Position numbers and translations under genes: made by a program
Notes under the pieces: model-generated
Seen by the model: only the letters and a program-made list of their open reading frames with translations
Told to the model about the DNA's origin: nothing
The model's database searches: none
Shown here: positions 8,797-19,212 of the stretch, in pieces
How the letters are laid out: each line of letters starts with the position of its first letter
Position numbering within the stretch: the first letter of the stretch is position 1
Source: Stramentimicrobium sp964433555
GTDB taxonomy: Bacteria; Atribacterota; Phoenicimicrobiia; Phoenicimicrobiales; Stramentimicrobiaceae
Length of the DNA: 64,000 nt
NCBI GenBank assembly: GCA_964433555.1
Contig: CAYSRG010000011.1
Span: forward strand, 1-64,000
Reading direction: 5' to 3'

Positions 8797-10374
8797 ATGA
8801 ATAAAGAGAGTGACCTTGTATTATTGGAAGAAGAAATAAGGAAAACATTTTCCCAGCTGGAAAAGGTTATTCACAAACACAAAGTTTCTCTTGATTTCCA
8901 GGAGATTGGAGTTATTACTTCAGTAGGGAAAGGGGTAGTTAGAGCAAATGGATTGCCTAAGGTAAAATCAGGAGAAATAGTTACTTTTAAAGGTGGTAAC
9001 TTAGGTATGGTATTTAACCTCAATCCTGATAGCGTTGATATCATTCTTTTAGATAAATCCAGGGATTTATCCTCAGGAGATGAGGTAAGGAGAAGCAATC
9101 AGGTTATGAATGTACCTGTGGGAGAGGCATTGCTGGGCAGGATTATTGATCCTGCTGGGAGACCTCTTGATCAGCGAGGAAGGATTAATTATACTGAACG
9201 GATGCCTATTGAACAAGAGGTGCCACCCATTATACATCGTGATCCGGTGAATGTTCCTTTGCAAACCGGAGTACTGGTGGTTGATTCTCTGGTACCTATA
9301 GGTAGAGGTCAGCGTGAACTGATACTGGGTGATAGGCAGACCGGTAAGACTGCCCTTGCCATTGATACTGTTCTTAATCAACAAACAGGTGATATAATAT
9401 GTATCTATTGTACTATCGGTCAAAAACTGTCTTCAGTAGCCCGAGTTATTACTAAGTTGAAAGAATCAGGAGCAATGGATTATAGTATTGTGGTAATAGC
9501 CTCTGGTGAAAACACTCCGGGTTTAAACTATATTGCCCCTTATGCTGCTACCAGTATCGGTGAATATTTTATGAAGAAGGGGAAAGATGTACTCATTATC
9601 TATGATGATTTGACTCAACATGCACGATCATATCGGGAATTGTCATTATTGATGAGAAGACCACCGGCACGAGAGGCCTATCCCGGGGATATCTTCTATA
9701 TTCATTCTCGTCTATTAGAGAGAGCAACCCATTTAAAGAAAGAATATGGGAATGGTTCGCTTACCGCTTTACCCATTATTGAAACCGAAGCCCAGAATTT
9801 ATCAGCATATATACCTACTAATTTAATTTCTATTACTGATGGACAGATATATTTATCACCACAATTATTTCAAGCTGGTATTTTACCAGCTGTAGATGTG
9901 GGAAAATCAGTATCACGTGTGGGGGGGAAGACACAATTGGCTGCTTATCGAAAGGTGGTAGGTGATTTGCGGCTTAGTTATTCTCAATTTCAAGAACTGG
10001 AGATTTTTTCCCGTTTTGGTACCCAGCTGGATGAGAATACTCAAAAGATATTAATTAGAGGGAGAAGAATTAGAGAGATGTTAAAACAAAACCAGTATTA
10101 TCCCTATTCGGTCTTAGAGCAGATAGTCTTTCTACTGTCGATATCCTATGGTTTACTTGATGATATTGGGGAATCTGACATTACTGAATTTAAGAAAATT
10201 ATAAAAGAAGAATTGAAAGATAGATTTGCCGGAATTGAAGAGCGGATTAGCAATAATCAATTGTTATCACAGGATGATGAGGAAACACTGGTTGGTTTTG
10301 TTAAGGAAAATATTGAATTAATGACTAAGGATAAAAATCATGCAGATGCTGGAGAGCATTCGCCGAAAAATTGA
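8797..10374 (+). CDS. atpA: N-type ATP synthase subunit alpha
   Basis: Non-catalytic F1 alpha subunit, 525 residues. Walker A GDRQTGKTA, ADYDD-like VLIIYDDLTQHA, the PGDIFYIHSRLLERA segment and SVSRVGGKTQ are present. The start at 8797 is preceded by GGAGAG at 8782-8787; the frame is open to a TTG overlapping atpF, but that extension is not family-like. The C-terminus runs 35 bp into atpG, an unusually long overlap that implies tight coupling. Confidence 0.95.
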   Translation: MNKESDLVLLEEEIRKTFSQLEKVIHKHKVSLDFQEIGVITSVGKGVVRANGLPKVKSGEIVTFKGGNLGMVFNLNPDSVDIILLDKSRDLSSGDEVRRSNQVMNVPVGEALLGRIIDPAGRPLDQRGRINYTERMPIEQEVPPIIHRDPVNVPLQTGVLVVDSLVPIGRGQRELILGDRQTGKTALAIDTVLNQQTGDIICIYCTIGQKLSSVARVITKLKESGAMDYSIVVIASGENTPGLNYIAPYAATSIGEYFMKKGKDVLIIYDDLTQHARSYRELSLLMRRPPAREAYPGDIFYIHSRLLERATHLKKEYGNGSLTALPIIETEAQNLSAYIPTNLISITDGQIYLSPQLFQAGILPAVDVGKSVSRVGGKTQLAAYRKVVGDLRLSYSQFQELEIFSRFGTQLDENTQKILIRGRRIREMLKQNQYYPYSVLEQIVFLLSISYGLLDDIGESDITEFKKIIKEELKDRFAGIEERISNNQLLSQDDEETLVGFVKENIELMTKDKNHADAGEHSPKN

Positions 10375-11224
10375 AAGCGCTCAGGACCTTCATTCGGTAG
10401 TTAAAACTATGAAAGCGCTTGCGGCTGTAAATATTCATACATACGAAAGGGCCGTGCAAGCAATTAATAATTATTTCCAGAATATTGAAACTGGCTTGCA
10501 GATTGTATTAAAAAAAAATCCGGAAATGCTTAAGTCACCCACCAGGGTAGCAGGAGAAGTTACTGGCATTATAACATTTGGCGCCCAAAGAGGGATGGCA
10601 GGTAATTTCAATTTACCTGTTGTTAATAAAGTGCATAGTTGGATAGTAGGGAAAAATATTGACCGTAAATCTTCCCTGATTGTCTGTTCAGTCGGAGACA
10701 GAATAACAGAACAATTAAAGGACATTGATCTTTTTCCAGAAAGCGGTTTTGATTTTCCGGCTTTTCGTTACCATTTAGATAGCATCATTCAGGATTTGTT
10801 ATTAGTGATTGAAAACTGGCGTTTCCAGAAGAATGTCACTACAATTCAGCTTTTCTATAATAAATTATTGAGAGGGACTACATTCCAGCCAATTACTCTA
10901 CAGCTCTTTCCTATGGATATGGACTGGCTAAGAGAGCTGGTAAAGAAAGAATGGCCTTCTCGTTCTATCCCCCTATATACGATAGCAACTGGAGAGTTAT
11001 TTAACCTGCTTATCAGGCAATATTTTTACATTTTTCTTTATCGAGCATTTATTGAATCCATGGCCAGTGAGAACGCCAGTCGTCTGATGGCTATGCAAAA
11101 AGCAGAGCTGAATATCGAAGAACGACTGGAACAGTTGAATGCTCAGTTTCATCATCAAAGACAAAATGCTATTACTGATGAGTTGCTGGATATTATAGCT
11201 GGATTTGAAGCCCTTACAAAGTAA
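10340..11224 (+). CDS. atpG: N-type ATP synthase subunit gamma
   Basis: Central rotor shaft, 294 residues. The N-terminal helix (ESIRRKIESAQDLHSVVKTMKALA) and the C-terminal helix (FIESMASENASRLMAMQKAELNIEERLE) are the two coiled-coil strands of gamma. The middle domain is divergent from standard F-type gamma, as is usual in N-ATPases. ATG 10340 or 10346 could be the start; both lie inside the 3' end of atpA. It is the last gene of the operon; no delta gene follows. Confidence 0.9.
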   Translation: MQMLESIRRKIESAQDLHSVVKTMKALAAVNIHTYERAVQAINNYFQNIETGLQIVLKKNPEMLKSPTRVAGEVTGIITFGAQRGMAGNFNLPVVNKVHSWIVGKNIDRKSSLIVCSVGDRITEQLKDIDLFPESGFDFPAFRYHLDSIIQDLLLVIENWRFQKNVTTIQLFYNKLLRGTTFQPITLQLFPMDMDWLRELVKKEWPSRSIPLYTIATGELFNLLIRQYFYIFLYRAFIESMASENASRLMAMQKAELNIEERLEQLNAQFHHQRQNAITDELLDIIAGFEALTK

Positions 11225-11352
11225 ATCCATTATATTTGGTTAATTGATTCTATTAACTAATTGATTTGTAAAAAAAGACCTGTTGAGAAGGAGAAAGAAC
11301 TTTTAAACCTGATGGCTATATTGGTGTTAAGTTTAATTTAATATAAAATAAA

Positions 11353-13524
11353 ATGAATAATAGTCAATCAAAATCTAAAGATTACCATAAAGATATTCAG
11401 ATCAGTGGCATGACCTGTGTTAATTGTGCTCGTAGAGTTGAACAGAGTTTAGCAAAGATTGACGGAGTAAAGTTTGCCTCGGTGAATTTAGCTACCGAAA
11501 CGGCTTTCTTGATAAGTGAGCGGGAAATTTCATTGCAGGAAATAAAAAATGCGGTGGAAGGTGCTGGTTATAATGTAGTGGAAGGCAGCTGGGAAGACCT
11601 GAGTCAGAAACGTTATAAAAAAGCTAAAGAAAGGTTGATTATTACCTGGATAGTAACCCTTCCCCTTTCCATATTAATGATTTTTCATATGTTGAGCTAT
11701 CATATTCCTGGTTTTGTATTGCTTGAAGTAGTGAGCGTTGCCTTTGTTGTTTTTTATAGCGGGAAGGAAACTATTAAAAGCGCCTGGATCGCCTTTAGGC
11801 ATCTCCATTCTAATATGGATACCCTTATTACTATCGGTTCGGTAACTTCCTGGTTTACAGCGGTGTTGAACTACATAGGCTTACCAATTATATCCTTTGG
11901 TACTCTGGGAGCGATGATTATTGCTATTCACTTAACCGGTCGCTTTGTTGAATCACATTTAAGAGATAAAGCTGCAAAAGAGATAAAAGCACTAGTATCC
12001 TTACAAGCAAAAGAGGTAACAGTCATTCTCGGTACAGCAGAAATCAAATTGCCCCTGACCATGCTGAAAAAAGATCAGCTTATTAAAGTGAAACCGGGAG
12101 AACGTATCCCTGCAGATGGTATTGTGGTAGAAGGTCTTTCAGCAGTAGATGAGTCTTTTGTTTCCGGGGAGCCCATCCCTAAGAAAAAACAGAAAGATGA
12201 TACAGTAATTGGAGGTTCAATCAATATCTCCGGTCCGCTAATTGTGAAGGCGGTAAAAATAGGGGAAGAATCTTTTTTATCCCAGATGATTAAATTAATT
12301 AAAGAAGCCCAGGGTGCCAAAGTTCCTATTCAGGCTTTAGCGGATAGAATTACTGATTGGTTTGTTCCCATTATTATTATCCTGGCTACCATAAGTGCAA
12401 TTTTTTGGTTTTTTAATTTAACTGATTACCAATTATTTCTGGTAAAGGCCAAAGAGATATTTCCCTGGATATTAATTACTGAAAACAATTATTCTTTTGC
12501 GGTTTTTGTGTTCATTTCCACTGTGGTTATAGCTTGTCCCTGTGCTTTAGGATTGGCTACCCCAATGGCACTGGTAGTAGGAAGTGGAATGGCAGCCAAG
12601 AAAGGTTTAATTATTCGAAATGCAGAAGCAATACAGATTTCTAAGGATATTGGATATGTATTGATGGATAAAACAGGCACCATAACCCATGGACAGCCTT
12701 CTGTAGTTCATCATAATCTTCCCGAAGAAGAGATGGATATGGTTGCATCAATTGAAAGTAACTCACATCATCCCTTAGCCCAGGCTATTGCCGGTAATCT
12801 AAAAGACAAGGTAAAAGTTGATGATATTAAAGAAATTCCTGGAAAAGGTGTTGAAGCAAATTACCGGGGGATATATTATTTTGTTGGTAAACCAGAACAA
12901 AGTGATGAATATATTCCTTATTTAACAAAAGGACAAACAGTAGTAGAGGTATGGAAAGACAAAAAAAAGATCGGTTTTATTATTTTAGCTGATCAAATAA
13001 GAGAAGACTCCAAAAGTGCGATAGCCCAGCTAAAAAAACTAAACATAATTCCAGTTATGGTTACTGGTGATAACGATGTAACTGCTCAAACAGTGGCTAA
13101 AGAGATTGATATTAACGAAGTGTATGCCGGCATAAGACCTGAGCAGAAATTGGATATTGTCAGGAAATATCAGAGTTCTGAAAAGAAGGTCTTAATGATA
13201 GGAGACGGTATTAACGATGCTGCCTCCCTGAAAGGAGCAGATATAGGAGTAGCTATGGGAAAAGGTGCTGATTTAGCTATAGACAATGCTGATATAGTTA
13301 TAATAAGGGAAGGTATTTCTGGATTAATTCATAGTATTAATATATCTGCCAGAATATTTACAGTCATAAAGCAAAATCTTTTCTGGGCTTTTCTATATAA
13401 TACTCTGGCCATACCCATGGCAATGTTAGGGCTTTTACATCCGGCAATTGCAGAAGGAGCCATGGCTTTTAGTTCCATTACCATTATTCTGAATTCTTTG
13501 AGAATCAGGAATAACTTAAAATAA
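11353..13524 (+). CDS. copA: Copper-type P1B-ATPase
   Basis: Heavy-metal exporting P-type ATPase, 723 residues. Order: an N-terminal HMA domain with GMTCVNC (Cys22/Cys25), a membrane region, the actuator motif SGEP (about residue 273), the membrane CPC motif (IACPCALGLATP, about 394), the phosphorylation site DKTGT (about 437), the P1B HP motif (NSHHPLA), TGDN and GDGINDAASL. CPC with an HMA CxxC favours Cu+ (or Ag+) as substrate. It begins about 130 bp after atpG with no good ribosome site. No copper regulator or chaperone is adjacent. Confidence 0.93.
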   Translation: MNNSQSKSKDYHKDIQISGMTCVNCARRVEQSLAKIDGVKFASVNLATETAFLISEREISLQEIKNAVEGAGYNVVEGSWEDLSQKRYKKAKERLIITWIVTLPLSILMIFHMLSYHIPGFVLLEVVSVAFVVFYSGKETIKSAWIAFRHLHSNMDTLITIGSVTSWFTAVLNYIGLPIISFGTLGAMIIAIHLTGRFVESHLRDKAAKEIKALVSLQAKEVTVILGTAEIKLPLTMLKKDQLIKVKPGERIPADGIVVEGLSAVDESFVSGEPIPKKKQKDDTVIGGSINISGPLIVKAVKIGEESFLSQMIKLIKEAQGAKVPIQALADRITDWFVPIIIILATISAIFWFFNLTDYQLFLVKAKEIFPWILITENNYSFAVFVFISTVVIACPCALGLATPMALVVGSGMAAKKGLIIRNAEAIQISKDIGYVLMDKTGTITHGQPSVVHHNLPEEEMDMVASIESNSHHPLAQAIAGNLKDKVKVDDIKEIPGKGVEANYRGIYYFVGKPEQSDEYIPYLTKGQTVVEVWKDKKKIGFIILADQIREDSKSAIAQLKKLNIIPVMVTGDNDVTAQTVAKEIDINEVYAGIRPEQKLDIVRKYQSSEKKVLMIGDGINDAASLKGADIGVAMGKGADLAIDNADIVIIREGISGLIHSINISARIFTVIKQNLFWAFLYNTLAIPMAMLGLLHPAIAEGAMAFSSITIILNSLRIRNNLK

Positions 13525-13570
13525 AATATAAAATAAATAAAAATATGATATAAAACGAAAGGAAAGAATA

Positions 13571-16500
13571 ATGAAACACAAATTGATTACCTTAGATGGG
13601 AATACGGCAGCTGCTCATACTGCCTATCACCTTAGTGAGAATATCACGATTTATCCGATAACACCTTCTTCAGTGATGGGAGAATTAGCGGATTTATGGG
13701 CATTTCAGGAGAAAAAAAATATCTGGGGAGCAGTTCCCTTTGTAGCCGAAATGCAGAGTGAGGCAGGAGCAGCTGGAGCTGTTCACGGATCACTGCAAAG
13801 AGGAGCACTGACTACTACCTTTACCGCCTCTCAGGGATTACTGCTCATGCTTCCCAATATGTTTAAAATTGCTGGTGAATTGACACCTGCAGTATTTAAT
13901 GTTTCAGCCCGCTCAGTGGCAATGCATGCCTTGTCTATTTTTGGTGACCATTCTGATGTAATGGCTGCCAGAACTACAGGTTTTGCTTTATTGGCAGCTG
14001 CCTCTGTACAGGAGGCCATGGATTTTCCGTTAATTGCCCAGACCGCATCCCTGAAATCCAGAGTGCCGTTTCTACATTTCTTTGATGGATTCCGTACTTC
14101 TCACGAAATATCCAAGGTAGAGCTATTGGAAAATGAAGAGATGAAAAAGATGATTAACGATGATCTTATATATCAGCATAGAGCTCGCTCACTTTCTCCG
14201 GAACGTCCATTTATCAGGGGAACGGCTCAAAATCCGGATGTATTTTTTCAGGCACGAGAGGGATGTAATCCTTTTTATGATAAATGTGCTGATATAGTAG
14301 AGGAAACGATGAAAGAATTTAAGGAAATTACCGGCAGAGAATATCATCTCTTCCAATATGCAGGTGCTCCTGATGCACAATATGTCATTATACTAATGGG
14401 TTCAGGTTGTGAGACGGTTCAGGAAACTGTAGAATATCTGGTAGGAAAAGGTGAAAAGGTAGGCTTGATAAAAGTAAGACTATTCAGACCGTTCTCAGTG
14501 AAGCATCTCTATAAAGCTATCCCTGAGACCGCCAGGAAGTTAGGTGTCTTAGATAGAACCAAAGAACCAGGCAGTGCAGGTGAGCCTTTATACATAGATG
14601 TCTTATCTGGTATTAATGAATATATGAGCGAGAATGGCATTGATAGAAAAATAAAGGTCGTGGGTGGAAGATATGGATTATCATCTAAGGAATTTACACC
14701 AGCCATGGTTATGGGAGTATTTAATGAGATAAAGAAAGAGAAGCCTATGAATCACTTTACCGTTGGCATTAATGATGATGTAACGCATAAAAGTGTCAAA
14801 TACCCGGAGCATTTCCATATCGAACCGGCTGACAGAGTTAGAGCTGTTTTCTATGGATTAGGTTCAGACGGAACGGTAAGCGCTAATAAGAGTTCTATCA
14901 AAATCATCGGAGAAGAGACAGATAATTATGCTCAAGGTTACTTTGTCTATGATTCCAGAAAAGCAGGTTCATTAACGATTTCCCATTTACGTTTTGGCAA
15001 AGATCCTGTTCATTCACCATACTTAATTCAAAAGGCAAACTTTGTGGGTTGTCATCAGTTCTCATTCCTGGAAAAATATGATGTCTTAAAATATGCAGAG
15101 GATAACGCCGTCTTGCTGTTAAACAGCCCTTATCCTTCTGAAGAAGTTTGGGATAAAATTCCCAGAGAAGTTCAGGAAAAAATAATCGAAAAAAAGATTA
15201 AACTATATGCTATCAATGCTTATCAGATTGCCAGGGAAACTGATCTCGGTGTCAGAATTAATACCGTAATGCAAACAGCGTTCTTCCTGTTGAGCAAGAT
15301 ATTGCCTGAGGATGTTGCTATTGATAAGATTAAACAATTCATCAAAAAATCTTATGGAACTAAGGGAGAAGCAATTCTTAATAAAAATAATCAGGCAGTT
15401 GATTTGGCTAAAGAATCTATTCAGGAAATAAAAGTACCTCCCCAAGCTGATGGTACTATCAGCAAAAAAGAAACCGTTTCTGCTGAGGCTCCCAGATTTG
15501 TCCGTGAAGTGACTGCTAAGATGATTGCCCAGGAAGGAGACGATATTCCGGTAAGTGCCTTTGAACCTGACGGAACTTTCCCTTCGGGAACTACCAAATG
15601 GGAAAAGAGAAATATTGCCCAGGAAATACCTGAATGGGATCCCGATATCTGCATTCAATGCGGAAATTGTGCTTTTGTCTGTCCCCATGCAGTAATTAGA
15701 AGTAAAATCTACTCTCCTGATTTGCTTACTGATGCACCGGAAAACTTTAAATCAGCTGATACTAAAATCAAGGAATTCCAGGGACAAAAGTTTACCTTGC
15801 AAATCTCTCCTGAAGATTGTACCGGTTGTGGTTTGTGTGTGGAAACCTGTCCTGCTAAAAATAAGCAAGAGCCTGGTAAGAAAGCTATTAATATGGTTCC
15901 AGTAGACAAAATACAAAAACAGGAAAAGAAAAACTGGCAATTTTTTGAAAGCATTCCCTTGGTTGAGAGAGAAAAACTACAGTTTAGTCGTATCAGAGAT
16001 TTACAATTTGCCCAGCCCTTATTTGAATTCTCCGGAGCCTGTGCTGGTTGTGGTGAAACACCGTATGTAAAACTTGTCAGTCAATTATTTGGAGATAGAA
16101 TGATTGTAGCAAATGCAACTGGTTGTTCCTCAATTTATGGTGGTAACCTTCCTGCTACACCGTGGACCTTTAATCAGAATGGACGTGGGCCAGCCTGGTC
16201 TAATTCTCTTTTTGAAGATAATGCCGAATTTGGCTATGGCTTACGGTTGGCAGTAGATCAGCAGAAGAAAATGGCTATTAACCTGTTAGCACAGCTGAAA
16301 GATGAAATTGGCGAAAGCCTGGTTAAGGAATTGACAGAAGCTAAACAGGCTGATGAAAACGAAATTCAGAAACAAAGGGAAAGGGTAGAGCAATTACATA
16401 AAAAATTACAGAACATCTCTAAAGAAGAAGCCAGACAATTAGAAAGCTTAGCAGAAGCTTTGATAGAAAAGAGTGTCTGGATAATTGGCGGAGATGGCTG

Positions 16501-17125
16501 GGCTTATGATATTGGTTACGGTGGATTAGATCATGTAATTGCCCAAAAACAGAATGTCAATATCCTGGTCTTAGATACTGAAGTTTATTCTAATACCGGT
16601 GGACAGATGTCCAAAGCAACGCCTTTAGGTGCTGTGGCAAAATTTGCTGCAGGTGGAAAAGAAATGGCTAAAAAAGACCTGGCTATGATGGCGGTGAATT
16701 ATGGCCATGTTTATGTGGCGAGAATAGTCTTAGGAGCAGACATGAATCAGGCTATCAGAGTCATTCGCGAAGCCGAAGCTTATCAAGGCCCCTCTTTGAT
16801 TGTAGCTTATTGTCCCTGTGCTGGACATGGTTATGATTTAAAAAATAGCATAAAGCAACAAAAAGCAGCAGTAGCATCCGGATACTGGCCTTTAATGCAC
16901 TATAATCCAGAATTAAAGAAAGAAGGTAAGAATCCTTTTGTGCTGGACAGCAAAGCCCCCAGTATCCCATTAGAAGAATATATATATGCTGAGAATAGAT
17001 ACAGAATCCTGACCTACAGTAAACCTGGAATTGCAAAAGAATACCATAAGAGAGCTCAAGAGGAAGTATTGAATCGCTGGAAAATATATGAAAAATGGGC
17101 GAAGGATGAGAATTCTCAAAAATAA
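13571..17125 (+). CDS. nifJ: Pyruvate:ferredoxin (flavodoxin) oxidoreductase
   Basis: Homodimeric PFOR, 1184 residues, oxidising pyruvate to acetyl-CoA and CO2 with ferredoxin or flavodoxin as acceptor. Order: N-terminal TPP-binding pyrimidine domain (YPITPSSVMGELAD), the central domain, gamma-like domain (about 430-600), two 4Fe-4S motifs (CIQCGNCAFVCP near 693 and CTGCGLCVETCP near 750), and the C-terminal TPP domain with CAGCGETPY near 823 and GGDGWAYDIGYGG. The length is normal for the single-chain form. A strong GAAAGGAAAG precedes ATG 13571. It is followed within 30 bp by a DHODH-like gene, a common pairing. Confidence 0.96.
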   Translation: MKHKLITLDGNTAAAHTAYHLSENITIYPITPSSVMGELADLWAFQEKKNIWGAVPFVAEMQSEAGAAGAVHGSLQRGALTTTFTASQGLLLMLPNMFKIAGELTPAVFNVSARSVAMHALSIFGDHSDVMAARTTGFALLAAASVQEAMDFPLIAQTASLKSRVPFLHFFDGFRTSHEISKVELLENEEMKKMINDDLIYQHRARSLSPERPFIRGTAQNPDVFFQAREGCNPFYDKCADIVEETMKEFKEITGREYHLFQYAGAPDAQYVIILMGSGCETVQETVEYLVGKGEKVGLIKVRLFRPFSVKHLYKAIPETARKLGVLDRTKEPGSAGEPLYIDVLSGINEYMSENGIDRKIKVVGGRYGLSSKEFTPAMVMGVFNEIKKEKPMNHFTVGINDDVTHKSVKYPEHFHIEPADRVRAVFYGLGSDGTVSANKSSIKIIGEETDNYAQGYFVYDSRKAGSLTISHLRFGKDPVHSPYLIQKANFVGCHQFSFLEKYDVLKYAEDNAVLLLNSPYPSEEVWDKIPREVQEKIIEKKIKLYAINAYQIARETDLGVRINTVMQTAFFLLSKILPEDVAIDKIKQFIKKSYGTKGEAILNKNNQAVDLAKESIQEIKVPPQADGTISKKETVSAEAPRFVREVTAKMIAQEGDDIPVSAFEPDGTFPSGTTKWEKRNIAQEIPEWDPDICIQCGNCAFVCPHAVIRSKIYSPDLLTDAPENFKSADTKIKEFQGQKFTLQISPEDCTGCGLCVETCPAKNKQEPGKKAINMVPVDKIQKQEKKNWQFFESIPLVEREKLQFSRIRDLQFAQPLFEFSGACAGCGETPYVKLVSQLFGDRMIVANATGCSSIYGGNLPATPWTFNQNGRGPAWSNSLFEDNAEFGYGLRLAVDQQKKMAINLLAQLKDEIGESLVKELTEAKQADENEIQKQRERVEQLHKKLQNISKEEARQLESLAEALIEKSVWIIGGDGWAYDIGYGGLDHVIAQKQNVNILVLDTEVYSNTGGQMSKATPLGAVAKFAAGGKEMAKKDLAMMAVNYGHVYVARIVLGADMNQAIRVIREAEAYQGPSLIVAYCPCAGHGYDLKNSIKQQKAAVASGYWPLMHYNPELKKEGKNPFVLDSKAPSIPLEEYIYAENRYRILTYSKPGIAKEYHKRAQEEVLNRWKIYEKWAKDENSQK

Positions 17126-17154
17126 ATAAAAAGATAGAATAGGAGGATAAGTAA

Positions 17155-18153
17155 GTGGTCGATTTAAATACCAGTTATTTAGGTATGAAATTGAAGAATC
17201 CCTTAGTTGCCTCTGCTTCTCCGTTATGTGAGAATATCGAAAACATCAAGCAGATGGAAAAAAGCGGTATTGCGGCGGTAGTCTTGCATTCACTATTTGA
17301 AGAGCAAGTTATTCTACAAGAGAAAGAACTGGACTATGCCTTAACTCAAGGCACAGAGAGTTATGCCGAATCTTTGAGCTATTTTCCTGATGTGAACGAT
17401 TATCATTTTTCACCTGATGAATATGTGGAATATATTAGTAAAGTGAAGAAGGCTGTCGATATACCGATTATCGGCAGCCTAAATGGCATTTCTAATAGTG
17501 GTTGGATTCGTTATGCTAAAAAGATTGAGGAAGCTGGTGCAGATGCCTTGGAGCTGAATATTTATTATTTACCAACCAGAGTTAATATTTCCTGCCAGGA
17601 GTTAGAGAAAATTTATCTTGATCTGGTAAGGGAATTAAGGCAAAATATAAAAATACCCATAGCGTTAAAACTTAGTCCCTATTTCAATTCAATTGTTCAC
17701 TTAGCCGAAAAATTGGTCAGGGAAGGAGCCAATGGATTGGTACTATTTAATCGATTTTACCAGCCCGATATCGATTTAATGGAAATGTTGGTGACTCCCA
17801 ATCTAGAATTAAGTTCCTCTTCTGAATTGCGATTACGATTAAGATGGATAGGAATTTTGTATAATAAGGTTAAGGCGGATTTAGCAGTTACCGGTGGAGT
17901 TCATACAGTGGAGGATATTCTAAAAAGTATAATGGCCGGAGCCCAAGTAACCATGATGACCTCAGCGTTATTAGAAAAGGGAATTCCTTATATCGGAATG
18001 CTTATAAAAGGTACTGAAGAATGGTTAAGAAGGAATAATTACCAGTCTATTAGTGAACTGAAAGGCTTATTAAGCCATCAAAATGTGAAGGAAACTGATG
18101 CTTTTGAAAGAGCAAATTACATGAAGGTGTTGCAGTCATATCATCTTGAATAA
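17155..18153 (+). CDS. Dihydroorotate dehydrogenase-like flavoprotein
   Basis: 332-residue FMN TIM-barrel protein of the PyrD-like type (MVDLNTSYLGMKLKNPLVASASPLC, GADALELNIYY, IPIALKLSPYF, TGGVHTVEDILKSIMAGA). It starts with GTG 17155 after a perfect AGGAGG. Members of this subfamily are regularly encoded next to nifJ, and their role in PFOR metabolism is not established. No other pyrimidine gene is present nearby, so pyrimidine synthesis is not the likely job. It is probably co-transcribed with nifJ (29 bp gap). Confidence 0.88.
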   Translation: MVDLNTSYLGMKLKNPLVASASPLCENIENIKQMEKSGIAAVVLHSLFEEQVILQEKELDYALTQGTESYAESLSYFPDVNDYHFSPDEYVEYISKVKKAVDIPIIGSLNGISNSGWIRYAKKIEEAGADALELNIYYLPTRVNISCQELEKIYLDLVRELRQNIKIPIALKLSPYFNSIVHLAEKLVREGANGLVLFNRFYQPDIDLMEMLVTPNLELSSSSELRLRLRWIGILYNKVKADLAVTGGVHTVEDILKSIMAGAQVTMMTSALLEKGIPYIGMLIKGTEEWLRRNNYQSISELKGLLSHQNVKETDAFERANYMKVLQSYHLE

Positions 18154-18274
18154 TTCGCTCTATTGCTTATAATTGTTTAAAATATTTAAAAATATCTGGG
18201 TAAAAAAATAGATTAAAAACATTATTATCTACTATAATAAACTAGAAATTATATACGATATACTAATATAGAAT

Positions 18275-18302
18275 GATTTCAGTGGAGTGAAGTCCTCTGG
18301 CA
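18275..18302 (+). promoter_or_regulatory. Small hairpin element upstream of lgt (copy 1)
   Basis: GATTTC is followed by a stem-loop (left arm 18280-18286, loop GTGAAG, right arm 18293-18299) about 45-65 nt upstream of lgt. The same layout occurs upstream of tadA (33671-33698) with the same loop start GTGA and changes in both arms. Function is unknown. The remaining 18154-18342 shows no gene. Confidence 0.3.
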
Positions 18303-18342
18303 ATCTTGAATAATTCATATTATTAACAGAAAGGTTTGTTAG

Positions 18343-19212
18343 ATGGAACAAGTTATGGCAATAGACTGGTGGGCTCATATTCCTGAGTATATTAATCCAG
18401 TGCTGATATCTTTTGGTCAGTTTAAGATATATTGGTATGGACTCATGTATCCAGTGGGTTTTTTAACTGCCTTTTTTCTGGTAATATATCGTATTCGTTC
18501 TGAAAAATTGATTCTGGAAGAATCTATGGTTTTCGATTTTCTACTCTGGGCTATTATCAGTGCTGTCCTTGGTGGCAGAATAGGACATGTTGTTACTTCT
18601 GATTTGAGTTATTACCTGGCAAATCCCTGGAAAATTATTTTACCTTTTGATTTTTCGGAAGGTTTACGCTATACCGGTATCCTGGGTATGTCTTATCATG
18701 GTGGGGTAATTACCCTGGTTCTGGCATATATATTATTCTGTTATATTCGTAAATTTAACCACTGGCAATTTGCAGATATAGTTGTTCCGGCAATTCCTGC
18801 TGGATATACTTTCGGAAGAATTGGTAATTTTATTAATGGAGAATTATATGGAAAGGTAACTGCTCTGCCCTGGGGAATGTATTTTCCTGCCGATCCTACC
18901 CATCAATTACGACATCCCAGCCAACTGTATGAAGCATTTTTTGAAGGAATAGTTCTTTTTATTATTTTATGGAGCTTACGTAAAAAGAAATGGTTTAATG
19001 GTTTAACTCTAAGTGTCTATCTGATAGGATATGGAATAATTCGCTTTGTTATTGAGTTTATCAGGGAGCCATCTGGAATGGTAAAATTATATCTAGAATT
19101 TATGAATCTTGCACAGGTCATGTCTTTATTAATGATTGTTGTCGGTCTGCTCATCATATTCATCAGAAAAGACAAACCTTATTTACCCATAGTCAGGGAG
19201 GGGGAAGAATGA
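18343..19212 (+). CDS. lgt: Prolipoprotein diacylglyceryl transferase
   Basis: Membrane enzyme that transfers diacylglyceryl from phosphatidylglycerol to the lipobox cysteine of prolipoproteins. 289 residues with about seven helices. The signature RIGNFINGELYGK (about residues 160-172) and the early WYGLMYPVGF are present, as is HPSQLYEAFFEG. It makes the lipid anchor for proteins such as the lipoprotein at the left edge. The ATG at 18343 follows AGAAAGG. A DUF1461/Lit-like gene lies two genes downstream, suggesting a lipoprotein-processing group. Confidence 0.96.
   Translation: MEQVMAIDWWAHIPEYINPVLISFGQFKIYWYGLMYPVGFLTAFFLVIYRIRSEKLILEESMVFDFLLWAIISAVLGGRIGHVVTSDLSYYLANPWKIILPFDFSEGLRYTGILGMSYHGGVITLVLAYILFCYIRKFNHWQFADIVVPAIPAGYTFGRIGNFINGELYGKVTALPWGMYFPADPTHQLRHPSQLYEAFFEGIVLFIILWSLRKKKWFNGLTLSVYLIGYGIIRFVIEFIREPSGMVKLYLEFMNLAQVMSLLMIVVGLLIIFIRKDKPYLPIVREGEE

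Noticed and set aside
15203..15688. Long antisense open frame inside nifJ
   Set aside because: The plus strand is continuous, well-conserved PFOR; the antisense frame has no recognisable domain.
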